A stretch of 32,830 nt of DNA from JAGSOU01 sp049974865. Lineage in GTDB: Bacteria > Pseudomonadota > Alphaproteobacteria > Rhodobacterales > Rhodobacteraceae. The stretch lies in the NCBI GenBank assembly GCA_049974865.1, contig JBNGCX010000046.1:1-32830 (forward strand), written 5' to 3'. Shown piece after piece: positions 1 through 8,946 of the stretch (its first letter is position 1; each line of letters starts with the position of its first letter). A program made the translations under genes and the position numbers. The notes below the pieces were generated by a model that was given only the letters and a program-made list of their open reading frames with translations, searched no databases and was not told the origin of the DNA.

Positions 1-158
1 GTGCGCACCTCGCCCACGGTGATGGACATGCGGTTGAGCTCGGGGTCGTGGACGTCGCCGCGCGACAACACCTCCGACAGGGTGCGCCGGATCAGCTCGC
101 CCACGCGGAGCTGGCGTTGCGACGGGCCGGAGCCCTGATGAAACTTGTTCTTTGCCAT
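1..158 (-). CDS. rbfA: Ribosome-binding factor A, 5' part only
   Basis: RbfA binds the 30S subunit and helps mature the 5' end of 16S rRNA, notably under cold stress. The reverse-strand translation begins MAKNKFHQGSGPSQRQLRVG and continues with GELIRRTLSEVLSRGDVHDP and the start of the RbfA KH-like fold (SITVGEVR). Only about 52 residues are present; the gene runs off the left edge. The start at 158 follows common RbfA N termini. An in-frame ATG at 167 sits directly after a TAG stop and would add three residues. The gene is divergent from dapB. Recognition is by family resemblance of the N terminus; the rest cannot be checked here. Confidence 0.85.
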   Translation of the reverse strand, partial: MAKNKFHQGSGPSQRQLRVGELIRRTLSEVLSRGDVHDPELNRMSITVGEVR

Positions 159-186
159 GGCACGCATCTAGGCGATGGCGCGGGCT

Positions 187-215
187 TTGCCAAGCGGGGC
201 CGCTTCGGCTAGAGG
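187..215 (+). promoter_or_regulatory. Putative housekeeping promoter of dapB
   Basis: TTGCCA at 187-192 and TAGAGG at 210-215 are separated by exactly 17 bp. Transcription would start near 222. That leaves about 21 nt of leader to the ATG at 243, with a GGAGAG ribosome site at 233-238, but only about 9 nt to the alternative ATG at 231. Motif inspection only. Confidence 0.4.
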
Positions 216-242
216 GATGGCACGCGGGAAATGGAGAGAGCG

Positions 243-1052
243 ATGAGCGAACTGCCGGGCATTGTAATCACGGGCGCCTCGGGCCGGATGGGCCAGATGC
301 TGATGCGCACGGTGCTGGAAAGCGGCAAGGCCCGCCTGGTGGGCGCGGTGGAGCGCCCCGGCCACGAGCTGGTGGGCCGCGACGTGGGCTCTCTGCTGGG
401 CGAGGGCGAACTGGGCGTGCGGATTACCGACGACCCGCTGGAGGCGATGGCCAAGGCGCAGGCGGTGATCGACTTCACCGCGCCGGCGGCCACCGTGCAA
501 TTCGCCGAGATCGCCGCGCAGGCGCGTGCCGTCCACGTGATCGGCACGACCGGCTTGATGCCCGACGACTTGGAAAAGATCAGGGCCGCCGCCCGCCACG
601 CGGTGGTGGTGCGCGCCGGCAACATGAGCCTGGGCGTGAACCTGCTGGTGCAGCTGACCCGCAAGGTGGCCGAGGCGCTGGATGCCGATTACGACATTGA
701 GGTGGTTGAGGCACATCACCGCCACAAGGTCGATGCGCCCTCGGGCACCGCGCTGATGCTGGGCGAGGCCGCGGCCGATGGGCGCGGCGTCAGCCTCGAC
801 GAGGTCGCGGACCGCGGCCGCGACGGCATCACCGGCGCGCGCGAGCGCGGGCATATCGGGTTTTCCGCCATCCGCGGCGGCGACATCGTGGGCGAACATG
901 ACGTGATCTTCGCCGCCGATGGCGAGCGCATCGTGCTGCGCCACATCGCCACCGACCGCCGCATCTTCGCCCGCGGCGCGCTGCGCGCGGCGCTGTGGGG
1001 GCAGGATATGCATCCCGGCGAATACGACATGGTGGATGTGCTGGGTCTCTGA
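243..1052 (+). CDS. dapB: 4-hydroxy-tetrahydrodipicolinate reductase
   Basis: DapB reduces hydroxy-tetrahydrodipicolinate with NAD(P)H in the diaminopimelate/lysine pathway, supplying lysine and peptidoglycan precursors in the cytoplasm. The 269-residue product has the N-terminal Rossmann nucleotide motif GASGRMG (residues 11-17), the substrate-contact loop FTAPAAT, and the family signature HHRHKVDAPSGTA with the catalytic His pair at 158/159 and Lys162. Length is normal for DapB. An in-frame ATG at 231 would add MERA, but the purine-rich GGAGAG site lies inside that extension and fits the ATG at 243. The gene is divergent from rbfA. Nothing appears broken. Confidence 0.97.
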   Translation: MSELPGIVITGASGRMGQMLMRTVLESGKARLVGAVERPGHELVGRDVGSLLGEGELGVRITDDPLEAMAKAQAVIDFTAPAATVQFAEIAAQARAVHVIGTTGLMPDDLEKIRAAARHAVVVRAGNMSLGVNLLVQLTRKVAEALDADYDIEVVEAHHRHKVDAPSGTALMLGEAAADGRGVSLDEVADRGRDGITGARERGHIGFSAIRGGDIVGEHDVIFAADGERIVLRHIATDRRIFARGALRAALWGQDMHPGEYDMVDVLGL

Positions 1053-1080
1053 GTGATCCGCGCGCGCGGCCGGGCCGTAA

Positions 1081-1102
1081 CTCCCCCGATATCAAGGGGG
1101 AG
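1081..1102 (+). promoter_or_regulatory. Hairpin overlapping the ribosome binding site of the next gene
   Basis: CTCCCCC (1081-1087) and GGGGGAG (1096-1102) form a perfect 7-bp stem with an 8-nt loop. The right arm contains most of the purine-rich ribosome site (GGGGGAGAGG, 1096-1105) of the gene starting at 1110. In RNA this could limit initiation. No run of T follows, so it is not a classical terminator. Function is inferred. Confidence 0.4.
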
Positions 1103-1109
1103 AGGTGCC

Positions 1110-1463
1110 ATGCGCGCGCTCATCACGGGACTGGTTCTGTCGCTGGCCGCCGGCCATGCCGGCGCCGAGGAGGCGCGGCGGATCGAGAGTCGCGACGTCT
1201 TTGTCGGCCTGATCGCCGACCGTCAACTGGCGCGCTTCGGCATCCGGCTGAGCGTCACGCCCGCGGGCGAAATCGCCGGCCGTGCCTTCGGCAAGCCCGT
1301 CACCGGCGCCTGGCGCTGGTCGGACGGTTATTTCTGCAGGGATCTCCGCTTCGGGGACAGGGAACTCGGCCCGAACTGCCAGGTGGTTGAGAAGCGCGGC
1401 CAGACGCTGCGCTTCATCGCCGACAAGGGTGCGGGCGATCACGCTGATCTGCGCCTCGACTGA
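1110..1463 (+). CDS. Small secreted protein of unknown function
   Basis: I do not recognise a named family. The 117-residue product has a clear signal peptide (MRALITGLVLSLAAGHAGA, cleavage near residue 19) and a mature part of about 98 residues rich in beta-like strands. It includes GAWRWSDGYFCRDL and ELGPNCQVVEKRG; Cys76 and Cys90 could form a periplasmic disulfide. There is no Rossmann or enzyme motif, so its position after dapB should not be read as reductase activity. The ATG at 1110 has a strong GGGGGAGAGG site 4-13 nt upstream. It lies 57 nt after dapB in the same direction and may be co-transcribed. Its 3' end is convergent with the SDHAF4-like gene, 3 nt away. Confidence 0.75.
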   Translation: MRALITGLVLSLAAGHAGAEEARRIESRDVFVGLIADRQLARFGIRLSVTPAGEIAGRAFGKPVTGAWRWSDGYFCRDLRFGDRELGPNCQVVEKRGQTLRFIADKGAGDHADLRLD

Positions 1464-1466
1464 GGT

Positions 1467-1646
1467 TCAGAAATCGACCGCGATTCCCTTTTTCTCCCAG
1501 TCGCCATACCGCACCGGCTCGGGCCCGTCGCGCCCGCCCAGCTCGGTCGGCAGTTCCAGCTCTTTCGCTTTCTTCCGGCGCTCCTCGGCCTCGGCCAGGG
1601 CGCGCTGGGCGGCGGGGGGCAGGTCTTTGCGGGTGTCGTCGCTCAT
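1467..1646 (-). CDS. SDHAF4-like succinate dehydrogenase assembly factor (DUF1674)
   Basis: This 59-residue protein ends in the family signature GGRDGPEPVRYGDWEKKG followed by a terminal DF. That matches the conserved C terminus of DUF1674/SDHAF4 proteins, which in mitochondria bind flavinylated SdhA and protect it during complex II assembly. The N-terminal half is a charged helix (AQRALAEAEERRKKAKELE). Translation most likely starts at the ATG at 1646 (MSDDTRKD). The reading frame stays open 19 codons further upstream, but that part overlaps the promoter. It is divergent from rsmB and not next to sdh genes. The family assignment is strong; the bacterial role is inferred from mitochondria. 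Confidence 0.85.
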   Translation of the reverse strand: MSDDTRKDLPPAAQRALAEAEERRKKAKELELPTELGGRDGPEPVRYGDWEKKGIAVDF

Positions 1647-1675
1647 GGGGCTGTCCTTGTGCGGATTGCGCCCTT

Positions 1676-1703
1676 GATATACGGCAGGCGGATCGTTCGG
1701 CAA
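1676..1703 (-). promoter_or_regulatory. Putative promoter of the SDHAF4-like gene
   Basis: On the minus strand TTGCCG (1703-1698) and TATATC (1681-1676) are 16 bp apart. The start point would be near 1669, giving a leader of about 22 nt to the ATG at 1646. The spacing and the two half-sites are the only evidence. Confidence 0.4.
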
Positions 1704-1717
1704 GGTTGGGACAAAAC

Positions 1718-3001
1718 ATGGCGCAGAAGGTAGACCCGGTTCGGCTGGCGGCGGTGCAACTGCTGCACGAGGTGCTGGAAGAGCACCGCCCGATGGCCGA
1801 ACTGACCGGCGGGGACGGCCCGCTGGCCGATCTGGAGCCCTCGGGCCGCGCCCGCGCGCAGCGGCTGGCGCTCTCCACCCTGCGCCATCTCGGCCGGGCC
1901 GACGCCGTGCTCAAGCCGCTCTTGCGCAAGCACCCGCCCGAAGATGTGCGCCTCGTGCTGCGGCTGGCGGTGGTGGAGATGCTCGAGGAGGGCGCAGCGC
2001 CGCATGGCGTGGTCAATTCCGCGGTGGGCCTGCTGCGGATGCACCGGCAGACCCAGCCCCTGGCGGGCCTCGCCAATGCCGTGCTGCGCAAGGTGGGGGC
2101 GATGAGCCGCGCGGAGTGGGACGCCCTGCCGCCGGCCCGCATGCCCGGCTGGCTGCGCGGGCGGCTGGAAAGCAGACTGGGCCGCGCCGGCGTGCTGGCG
2201 CTGGAGGCCGCCCATGCGGCGGGCGCGCCGCTGGACCTGACCCCGAAGGACGGCGATGCCGAGGCGCTCGCCGCCCGGCTGGGTGGGGTGGCCCTGCCCA
2301 CGGGCAGCGTCCGGCTGACGGCCTCGGTGCAGGTCTCGGCGCTGCCGGGATTCGAGGAGGGCGACTGGTGGGTGCAGGACGCCGCCGCCGCGCTGCCTGC
2401 CCGAATCCTCACCCCGCAAAAGGGCGAGCGCATCGCCGATCTCTGCGCCGCGCCCGGCGGCAAGACCATGCAGCTCGCCGCCGCCGGGGCGAAGGTGACG
2501 GCGCTGGATATCTCCAGGCCGCGGCTGAAGCGGCTGGAGGAAAACCTCGCCCGCACCGGCCTGAGCGCCGAGGTCGTGGCCGCCGATCTGCTGACCTGGC
2601 TGCCTGAAGCCTTCGACGCGATCCTGCTGGACGCGCCCTGTTCGGCCACCGGCACCATCCGCCGCCACCCCGACCTGCCCTTCGCCAAGACGGGCCAGGA
2701 GATCAAGCCGCTCTTCGCGCTGCAGGCGCAGATGCTGGACCACGCGCTGGGCCTGCTGAAGCCCGGCGGGCGGCTGGTGTTCTGCACCTGCTCGCTGCTG
2801 CCCGAGGAGGGCGAGAAGCAGCTCGAGGCAATGATGGAGCGGAACGACGGCATCTCGGTCGACCGCGAGGCGCTGGACGTGCCGGGGGTCGACCCGGGAT
2901 GGCGCGACGATCTGGGCGGGCTGCGCCTGCGCCCCGATTACTGGGCCGAGCGCGGCGGCATGGACGGGTTCTACATCTTCGCGTTGCGCAAAACGGGCTG
3001 A
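1718..3001 (+). CDS. rsmB: 16S rRNA (cytosine-967-C5)-methyltransferase
   Basis: RsmB methylates C967 of 16S rRNA using S-adenosylmethionine. The 427-residue product has an N-terminal NusB-like RNA-binding domain (about residues 5-130) and a C-terminal Rossmann methyltransferase. Motifs seen: SAM-binding DLCAAPGGK (241-249), motif IV LLDAPCSATG with Cys308, and motif VI FCTCSLLPEEGE with the presumed nucleophile Cys358. The linker between domains is of normal size. The ATG at 1718 has AAGGTTGGG upstream; a TTG at 1706 in the same frame is less likely. The heparinase-like gene follows after 66 nt. Confidence 0.93.
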   Translation: MAQKVDPVRLAAVQLLHEVLEEHRPMAELTGGDGPLADLEPSGRARAQRLALSTLRHLGRADAVLKPLLRKHPPEDVRLVLRLAVVEMLEEGAAPHGVVNSAVGLLRMHRQTQPLAGLANAVLRKVGAMSRAEWDALPPARMPGWLRGRLESRLGRAGVLALEAAHAAGAPLDLTPKDGDAEALAARLGGVALPTGSVRLTASVQVSALPGFEEGDWWVQDAAAALPARILTPQKGERIADLCAAPGGKTMQLAAAGAKVTALDISRPRLKRLEENLARTGLSAEVVAADLLTWLPEAFDAILLDAPCSATGTIRRHPDLPFAKTGQEIKPLFALQAQMLDHALGLLKPGGRLVFCTCSLLPEEGEKQLEAMMERNDGISVDREALDVPGVDPGWRDDLGGLRLRPDYWAERGGMDGFYIFALRKTG

Positions 3002-3067
3002 CACCGGGCCGGCCCGGCGGTATGGTCGCGCCCAAGGCAGACCCCCGCGCAAGAGCAGACCCGACAA

Positions 3068-4828
3068 ATGGCAGGCGCCTTCAGACAGCAAAGCTGGCAA
3101 GCCCGGCGCGGCCGTTGGATGGACCGGCTCCATGCCCGGCTGAGCACCCTCGCGCGCCCGGCCGGCGGCTTCGTTTCGCAGCCCGAACCGCGCACCATCG
3201 GCAGCTTTGCCCGCGGCAAGCAGCTGATCGGCGGCAATTTCCTCTTCGCCGGCTATCTGGTCGAGGCGCCGGGCACCGCGATCTGGGACCTGCCCATGCC
3301 GGCCCCCGCCTTCGAGGAGGACCTGCACGGCTTCACCTGGCTCGATGACCTGGCCGCGGTGGGCGATCACGCGGCGCGCAGCCGCGCGCAGGACTGGACC
3401 ATGGGCTGGATCGCGCGGCATGGCCGAGGGCGCGGCCCCGGCTGGTCGCCCGACCTGACCGGGCGGCGCATGATCCGCTGGATCAACCACGCGCTCTTCC
3501 TGCTGGCCGGGCAGGACAAGGAGCGCTCCGGCGCCTATTTCCGGTCGCTCGCGCAGCAGACGGTTTTCCTCAGCCGCCGCTGGAAATCCGCGGCGCCGGG
3601 CCTGCCCCGGTTCGAGGCGCTGACCGGGCTCATCTATGCCGGTCTGACGCTGGAGGGCATGGACCGCCACGTCGCCCCGGCGACGCGGGCCTTGGCCCGC
3701 GAATGCCGCCAGCAGATCGACGCCGAGGGTGGGATCCCCACCCGCAACCCCGAGGAACTGCTGGAGGTCTTCACCCTGCTGACCTGGGCGGCCTCGGCGC
3801 TGTCGGATTCGGGCCGGGTGGCGGCCAGGGATCACGTCCGCGCCATCGAGCGCATCGCCCCCACCCTGCGCGCCCTGCGCCATTCCGACGGCGGGCTTGC
3901 GCGGTTCCACGGCGGCGGGCGCGGGATCGAGGGACGGCTCGACCAGGCGCTGGCCGCCTCGGGCGTACGCGCCGGGGCCAACACCGGCCTGGCGATGGGC
4001 TACGCGCGGCTGTCGTCGGGGCGCACCAGCGTGATCCTCGACGCCGCCCCGCCCCCGGCGGTGCCGGTGTCGCATAACGCGCATGCCTCGACCCTGGCCT
4101 TCGAGCTCACCTCCGGGCGCCGCCCGGTGGTGGTCAATTGCGGCTCGGGCGTGAGCTTCGGCGAGGACTGGCGGCGCGCCGGACGCGCCACGCAGAGCCA
4201 TTCGACCCTGGCCATCGAGGGCTATTCCTCGGCCCGGCTGGGCGCCCGCCGGCTGATCGGCGCGCATCAGCGCGAGCTGCTGGTCGAGGCCCCGCGCGAG
4301 GTGGGCGTGCAGCAAAGCGCCGATCAGGGCGGCACCAGCCTCACCGCCTGGCATGACGGCTACGCCCGCACGCACGGGCTAATCCACGCCCGGCGGCTGG
4401 ACCTCAGCTTCGACGGGCGCGCGCTGAGCGGCGAAGACACGCTGGGCGCGTTTTCCGAGGCGCACAAGGTGGCCTTCGACAAAGCGATGGACCGGGTGCG
4501 GTTGCAGGGCATTCCCTACGCGATCCGCTTTCACCTCTACCCCGATGTCGATGCCGAGATCGACATGGGCGGCGCGGCGGTGTCGCTGGCGCTGAAGTCG
4601 GGCGAGATCTGGGTGTTCCGCCATGACGGCCACGCCCAGCTGCATCTGGAACCCAGCGTTTACCTTGAAAAAGGCCGGTTGAAACCGCGCGCCACCAAGC
4701 AGATCGTATTGTCGTCGCGGGTGGCGGATTATGCCGCACAAATCAACTGGACCCTTGCAAAAGCGCAGGAAACCCCGCAAGGGCTGCGCGATCTCGTAAT
4801 GGATGAAGAGCCCGGCCTGCCGGGCTGA
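3068..4828 (+). CDS. Heparinase II/III family protein
   Basis: The 586-residue product resembles the alphaproteobacterial heparinase II/III-like family: an N-terminal alpha-helical toroid-like part (about 60-330, with RRMIRWINHALFLLAG and IPTRNPEELLEVFTLL) and a C-terminal beta-sandwich part (about 330-570). The latter contains SHNAHASTLAFELTSGRRP, VVNCGSGVSFGEDWR and ATQSHSTLAIEG. Characterised relatives are polysaccharide lyases cleaving uronic-acid polymers, but members in this genomic position have no proven substrate. No export signal is evident at the N terminus. It sits between rsmB and purH, only 21 nt before purH. The start at 3068 has a weak ribosome site, and an ATG at 3119 is an alternative. 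Family assignment good, function unknown. Confidence 0.85.
   Translation: MAGAFRQQSWQARRGRWMDRLHARLSTLARPAGGFVSQPEPRTIGSFARGKQLIGGNFLFAGYLVEAPGTAIWDLPMPAPAFEEDLHGFTWLDDLAAVGDHAARSRAQDWTMGWIARHGRGRGPGWSPDLTGRRMIRWINHALFLLAGQDKERSGAYFRSLAQQTVFLSRRWKSAAPGLPRFEALTGLIYAGLTLEGMDRHVAPATRALARECRQQIDAEGGIPTRNPEELLEVFTLLTWAASALSDSGRVAARDHVRAIERIAPTLRALRHSDGGLARFHGGGRGIEGRLDQALAASGVRAGANTGLAMGYARLSSGRTSVILDAAPPPAVPVSHNAHASTLAFELTSGRRPVVVNCGSGVSFGEDWRRAGRATQSHSTLAIEGYSSARLGARRLIGAHQRELLVEAPREVGVQQSADQGGTSLTAWHDGYARTHGLIHARRLDLSFDGRALSGEDTLGAFSEAHKVAFDKAMDRVRLQGIPYAIRFHLYPDVDAEIDMGGAAVSLALKSGEIWVFRHDGHAQLHLEPSVYLEKGRLKPRATKQIVLSSRVADYAAQINWTLAKAQETPQGLRDLVMDEEPGLPG
4809..4826 (+). other. Hairpin at the end of the heparinase-like gene
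   Basis: AGCCCGG (4809-4815) and CCGGGCT (4820-4826) form a perfect 7-bp stem with a 4-nt loop that covers the last codons. There is no T-run after it. It could stabilise or separate the mRNA upstream of purH, but it may be chance in GC-rich coding DNA. Confidence 0.25.
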
Positions 4829-4849
4829 GCGATAAGACAGGATGAGCCA

Positions 4850-6439
4850 ATGACCGATCTCGTGCCGCTGCGCCGCGCGCTGCTTTCCGTTTCCGACAAG
4901 ACCGGGCTGGTGGACCTGGGCAAGGCGCTGGCCGCCCGCGGGGTGGAACTTCTGTCGACCGGCGGCACCGCGCAGGCGCTGCGCGACGCCGGCCTCGACG
5001 TGCGCGACGTGGCCGAGGTGACCGGCTTCCCCGAGATGATGGACGGCCGGGTCAAGACGCTGCACCCGATGGTGCATGGCGGGCTGCTGGCGCTGCGTGA
5101 CAACCCCGCCCATTCCGCGGCGATGGAAGAGCATGGCATCGGCGCCATCGACCTGCTGGTGGTCAACCTCTACCCGTTCGAGGAAACCGTGGCCAAGGGC
5201 GCCGATTACGACACCTGCATCGAGAATATCGATATCGGCGGCCCGGCGATGATCCGCGCCGCGGCCAAGAACCACGCCTTCGTCAACGTGGTGGTGGACG
5301 TGCAGGACTACGACGCCCTGCTGGCCGAGCTGGAGGCCAATGGCGGCGAGACCAGCTATGCCTTCCGTCAGAAGCTGGCCCTGACCGCCTATTCGCGCAC
5401 CGCCGCCTATGATGCGGCCGTCTCCGCCTGGATGGCCGGCGCCCTGAACGACGAGGCCCCGCGCCGCCGTGCCTTTGCCGGCACGCTGGCCCAGACCCTG
5501 CGCTATGGCGAGAACCCGCACCAGAAGGCGGCGTTCTACGTCGACGGCTCGAACCGCCCCGGCGTGGCGACCGCGGCGCAGCACCAGGGCAAGGAGCTGT
5601 CCTACAACAATATCAACGACACCGACGCCGCCTTTGAGCTGGTGGCCGAGTTCGACCCGGCGGAAAGCGCCGCCTGCGCCATCATCAAGCACGCCAATCC
5701 CTGCGGCGTGGCGCGCGGCGCGACGCAGTTCGAGGCCTATAAGGCCGCCTTCGACTGCGACCGCACCTCGGCCTTCGGCGGCATCGTGGCCTTCAACCAG
5801 CCGCTGGAGGCGGAAACCGCCGAGGAGATCACCAATATCTTCACCGAAGTGGTGATCGCGCCCGGGGCCTCGGAGGAGGCAAAGAGTATTTTCGCCAAGA
5901 AGAAGAACCTGCGCCTGCTCACCACCGACGGGCTGCCCGACGTGATGGCCGGCGGCCTGACCGTGCGACAGGTTGCCGGCGGCTTCCTGGTGCAGGACAA
6001 GGACAACGGCTTTGTCGGGCTGGACGACCTCAAGGTGGTGACCAAGAAGGCCCCGACCGAGGAACAGATGCGTGACCTGCTGTTTGCCTGGAAGGTGGCC
6101 AAGCACGTCAAGTCCAACGCCATCGTCTACGTCAAGGACGGCGCTACCGTTGGCGTGGGTGCGGGCCAGATGAGCCGGGTCGATTCGGCCCTGATCGCCG
6201 CCAAGAAGGCCGAGCGCATGGCCGAGGCGCTGGAGCTGCCCCAGCCGCTGACCATCGGTTCGGCCGTGGCCTCGGACGCGTTCTTCCCCTTCCCCGACGG
6301 CCTGCTGGAGGCCGCGGCGGCGGGCGCGACCTGCGTGATCCAGCCCGGCGGCTCGATGCGCGACGACGAGGTGATCGCGGCGGCCGACGAGGCGGGGCTG
6401 GCCATGGTCTTCACCGGCATGCGCCATTTCCGGCACTGA
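4850..6439 (+). CDS. purH: Bifunctional AICAR formyltransferase / IMP cyclohydrolase
   Basis: PurH carries out the last two steps of de novo purine synthesis: formyl transfer from 10-formyl-tetrahydrofolate to AICAR, then ring closure to IMP. The 529-residue protein has the N-terminal MGS-like cyclohydrolase domain (SDKTGLVDLGKALAARG, LLSTGGTAQALRDAG, DGRVKTLHPMVHGGLL) and the transformylase domain. The latter carries RYGENPHQKAAFY and the catalytic Lys280-His281 pair in IIKHANPCGVARG. Length is standard. AGGATGAG precedes the ATG at 4850. There is no room for a purine riboswitch in the 21-nt gap, so expression probably comes from upstream. lspA follows after 7 nt. Confidence 0.98.
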   Translation: MTDLVPLRRALLSVSDKTGLVDLGKALAARGVELLSTGGTAQALRDAGLDVRDVAEVTGFPEMMDGRVKTLHPMVHGGLLALRDNPAHSAAMEEHGIGAIDLLVVNLYPFEETVAKGADYDTCIENIDIGGPAMIRAAAKNHAFVNVVVDVQDYDALLAELEANGGETSYAFRQKLALTAYSRTAAYDAAVSAWMAGALNDEAPRRRAFAGTLAQTLRYGENPHQKAAFYVDGSNRPGVATAAQHQGKELSYNNINDTDAAFELVAEFDPAESAACAIIKHANPCGVARGATQFEAYKAAFDCDRTSAFGGIVAFNQPLEAETAEEITNIFTEVVIAPGASEEAKSIFAKKKNLRLLTTDGLPDVMAGGLTVRQVAGGFLVQDKDNGFVGLDDLKVVTKKAPTEEQMRDLLFAWKVAKHVKSNAIVYVKDGATVGVGAGQMSRVDSALIAAKKAERMAEALELPQPLTIGSAVASDAFFPFPDGLLEAAAAGATCVIQPGGSMRDDEVIAAADEAGLAMVFTGMRHFRH

Positions 6440-6446
6440 GGGCGCG

Positions 6447-6917
6447 ATGCGGCGGCTGGCGCTCTGGGCCTTCGCGGTCTTCGTTCTCGACCAGGCCACG
6501 AAACTGGCCGTGGTCTACGGTCTCGGCCTGCGCGAGCGGGGCGCGATCGAGGTGCTGCCGCCGCTTCTGAACTTCCGCATGGCCTGGAACCGGGGCGTGA
6601 ATTTCGGCCTTTTTTCGAACGATGCCGGGATCATGCGCTGGGTGCTGGTGGGCGTGGCCCTTGCCATCAGCCTCTGGGTCGTCTGGTGGATCCGGCGCGA
6701 GGGCGCCCGCCCGCTGGCGCAGGTCTCGGCCGGGCTGCTGGTGGGCGGCGCGCTGGGCAATGCGCTGGATCGGCTGCACTGGGGCGCGGTGGCGGATTTC
6801 CTGAACATGTCCTGTTGCGGAATCGACAACCCGTTCTCCTTCAACGTGGCCGATATCGCGATCTTCGTCGGCGCGATCGGGCTGATCGCCTTCACCGGCG
6901 GAAAGAAGACCCCGTGA
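6447..6917 (+). CDS. lspA: Lipoprotein signal peptidase (signal peptidase II)
   Basis: LspA is an inner-membrane aspartyl protease that removes signal peptides from diacylglyceryl-modified prolipoproteins. The 156-residue product has four hydrophobic segments (about 5-25, 63-82, 92-106 and 134-150). It has the family boxes DQATK, NRGVNFGLF and GNALDRLHWGAVADF, and FNVADIAIF. The catalytic aspartates are inferred to be Asp117 and Asp136, 19 residues apart as in characterised LspA. It starts 7 nt after purH and is probably in the same transcript. A lipoprotein gene, one of its likely substrates, follows 52 nt downstream. Confidence 0.95.
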   Translation: MRRLALWAFAVFVLDQATKLAVVYGLGLRERGAIEVLPPLLNFRMAWNRGVNFGLFSNDAGIMRWVLVGVALAISLWVVWWIRREGARPLAQVSAGLLVGGALGNALDRLHWGAVADFLNMSCCGIDNPFSFNVADIAIFVGAIGLIAFTGGKKTP

Positions 6918-6969
6918 CGCGCCCGGTGCCTTGCGCTAAAGAGGGCAGGACTGGGCTAAGGAGGCGTGA

Positions 6970-7515
6970 ATGCGGTCCGCGCGCGTGCTGATTGTGATCT
7001 CGATGGTGGCGGGGCTGGGCCTGTCGGCCTGCTCGCGCGACAAGGAGCCGGAGCTGATGAATATCCGGGCCAATCGCGGCACCCCGGACGAATTCATGAT
7101 CCTGCCCAACAAGCCGGTGGAGATCCCCGAGGATCTGGCCAGCCTGCCCCAGCCCACGCCGGGCGGGAAGAACCGGGTGGACCCGACCCCGCACGAGGAT
7201 GCCGTGGCCGCGCTGGGCGGCAACCCGGCGCGGCTGGCCGCGAGCGGCGCCCCGCGCGCCGATGCCGGGCTGATCGCGCATGCCACACGCTTCGGCGTGG
7301 CCCCCGGCATCCGCCGCACGCTGGCCGCCGAGGACCTCGAGTTCCGCCGCCGCAATGACGGCCGCCTGCTGGAGCGCTGGTTCAACGTCAACGTCTATTA
7401 CAAGGCCTACCGCAAGCAGGCGCTCGACCAGCACGCCGAGCTGTGGCGCTGGCGCCGGGCCGGGGCGCGCACGGTCGGTGCGCCGCCCGAGGGCGTGACC
7501 GCCGAAGACCGGTGA
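6970..7515 (+). CDS. DUF3035 lipoprotein
   Basis: The 181-residue product has a prolipoprotein signal with lipobox LSAC and the lipidated Cys21, so it is predicted to be membrane-anchored in the periplasm. The mature part starts with a proline-rich stretch (FMILPNKPVEIPEDLASLPQ) typical of the alphaproteobacterial DUF3035 family. The C-terminal half is charged (RRRNDGRLLERWFNVNVYYK, then KQALDQHAELWRWRRAG). No enzymatic motif is seen and the role is unknown. The ATG at 6970 has a strong AAGGAGGC site. Its position beside lspA is thematically consistent. Family call is by recognition of the N-terminal motif. Confidence 0.82.
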   Translation: MRSARVLIVISMVAGLGLSACSRDKEPELMNIRANRGTPDEFMILPNKPVEIPEDLASLPQPTPGGKNRVDPTPHEDAVAALGGNPARLAASGAPRADAGLIAHATRFGVAPGIRRTLAAEDLEFRRRNDGRLLERWFNVNVYYKAYRKQALDQHAELWRWRRAGARTVGAPPEGVTAEDR

Positions 7516-7543
7516 GCCCCGCTCACAACCGCGTCACCCCGGG

Positions 7544-7571
7544 TTGATCCCGCGCCGCTTTGGCGTAGCTT
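7544..7571 (+). promoter_or_regulatory. Putative promoter of the M16 peptidase pair
   Basis: TTGATC (7544-7549) and TAGCTT (7566-7571) are 16 bp apart in the 87-nt gap before the first peptidase gene. The predicted leader is about 24 nt and includes the CGGAGGA ribosome site (7590-7596). Motif inspection only. Confidence 0.35.
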
Positions 7572-7602
7572 CAGGCCACGGATATCTCACGGAGGACCGC
7601 CG

Positions 7603-8942
<1,340 letters not shown>

Positions 8943-8946
<4 letters not shown>

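Noticed and set aside
1110..1463. A second dihydrodipicolinate reductase after dapB
   Set aside because: The product has a signal peptide and no nucleotide-binding or HHRHK motif; only its location would suggest the name.
1643..4375. A 910-codon open frame on the minus strand across rsmB and the heparinase-like gene
   Set aside because: It is antisense to two well-supported genes, is dominated by Arg, Ala, Gly, His and Gln as expected from GC-rich shadow frames, and shows no domain motif.
4809..4849. Terminator or purine riboswitch ahead of purH
   Set aside because: The hairpin has no T-run and the gap is only 21 nt, too short for a purine riboswitch.
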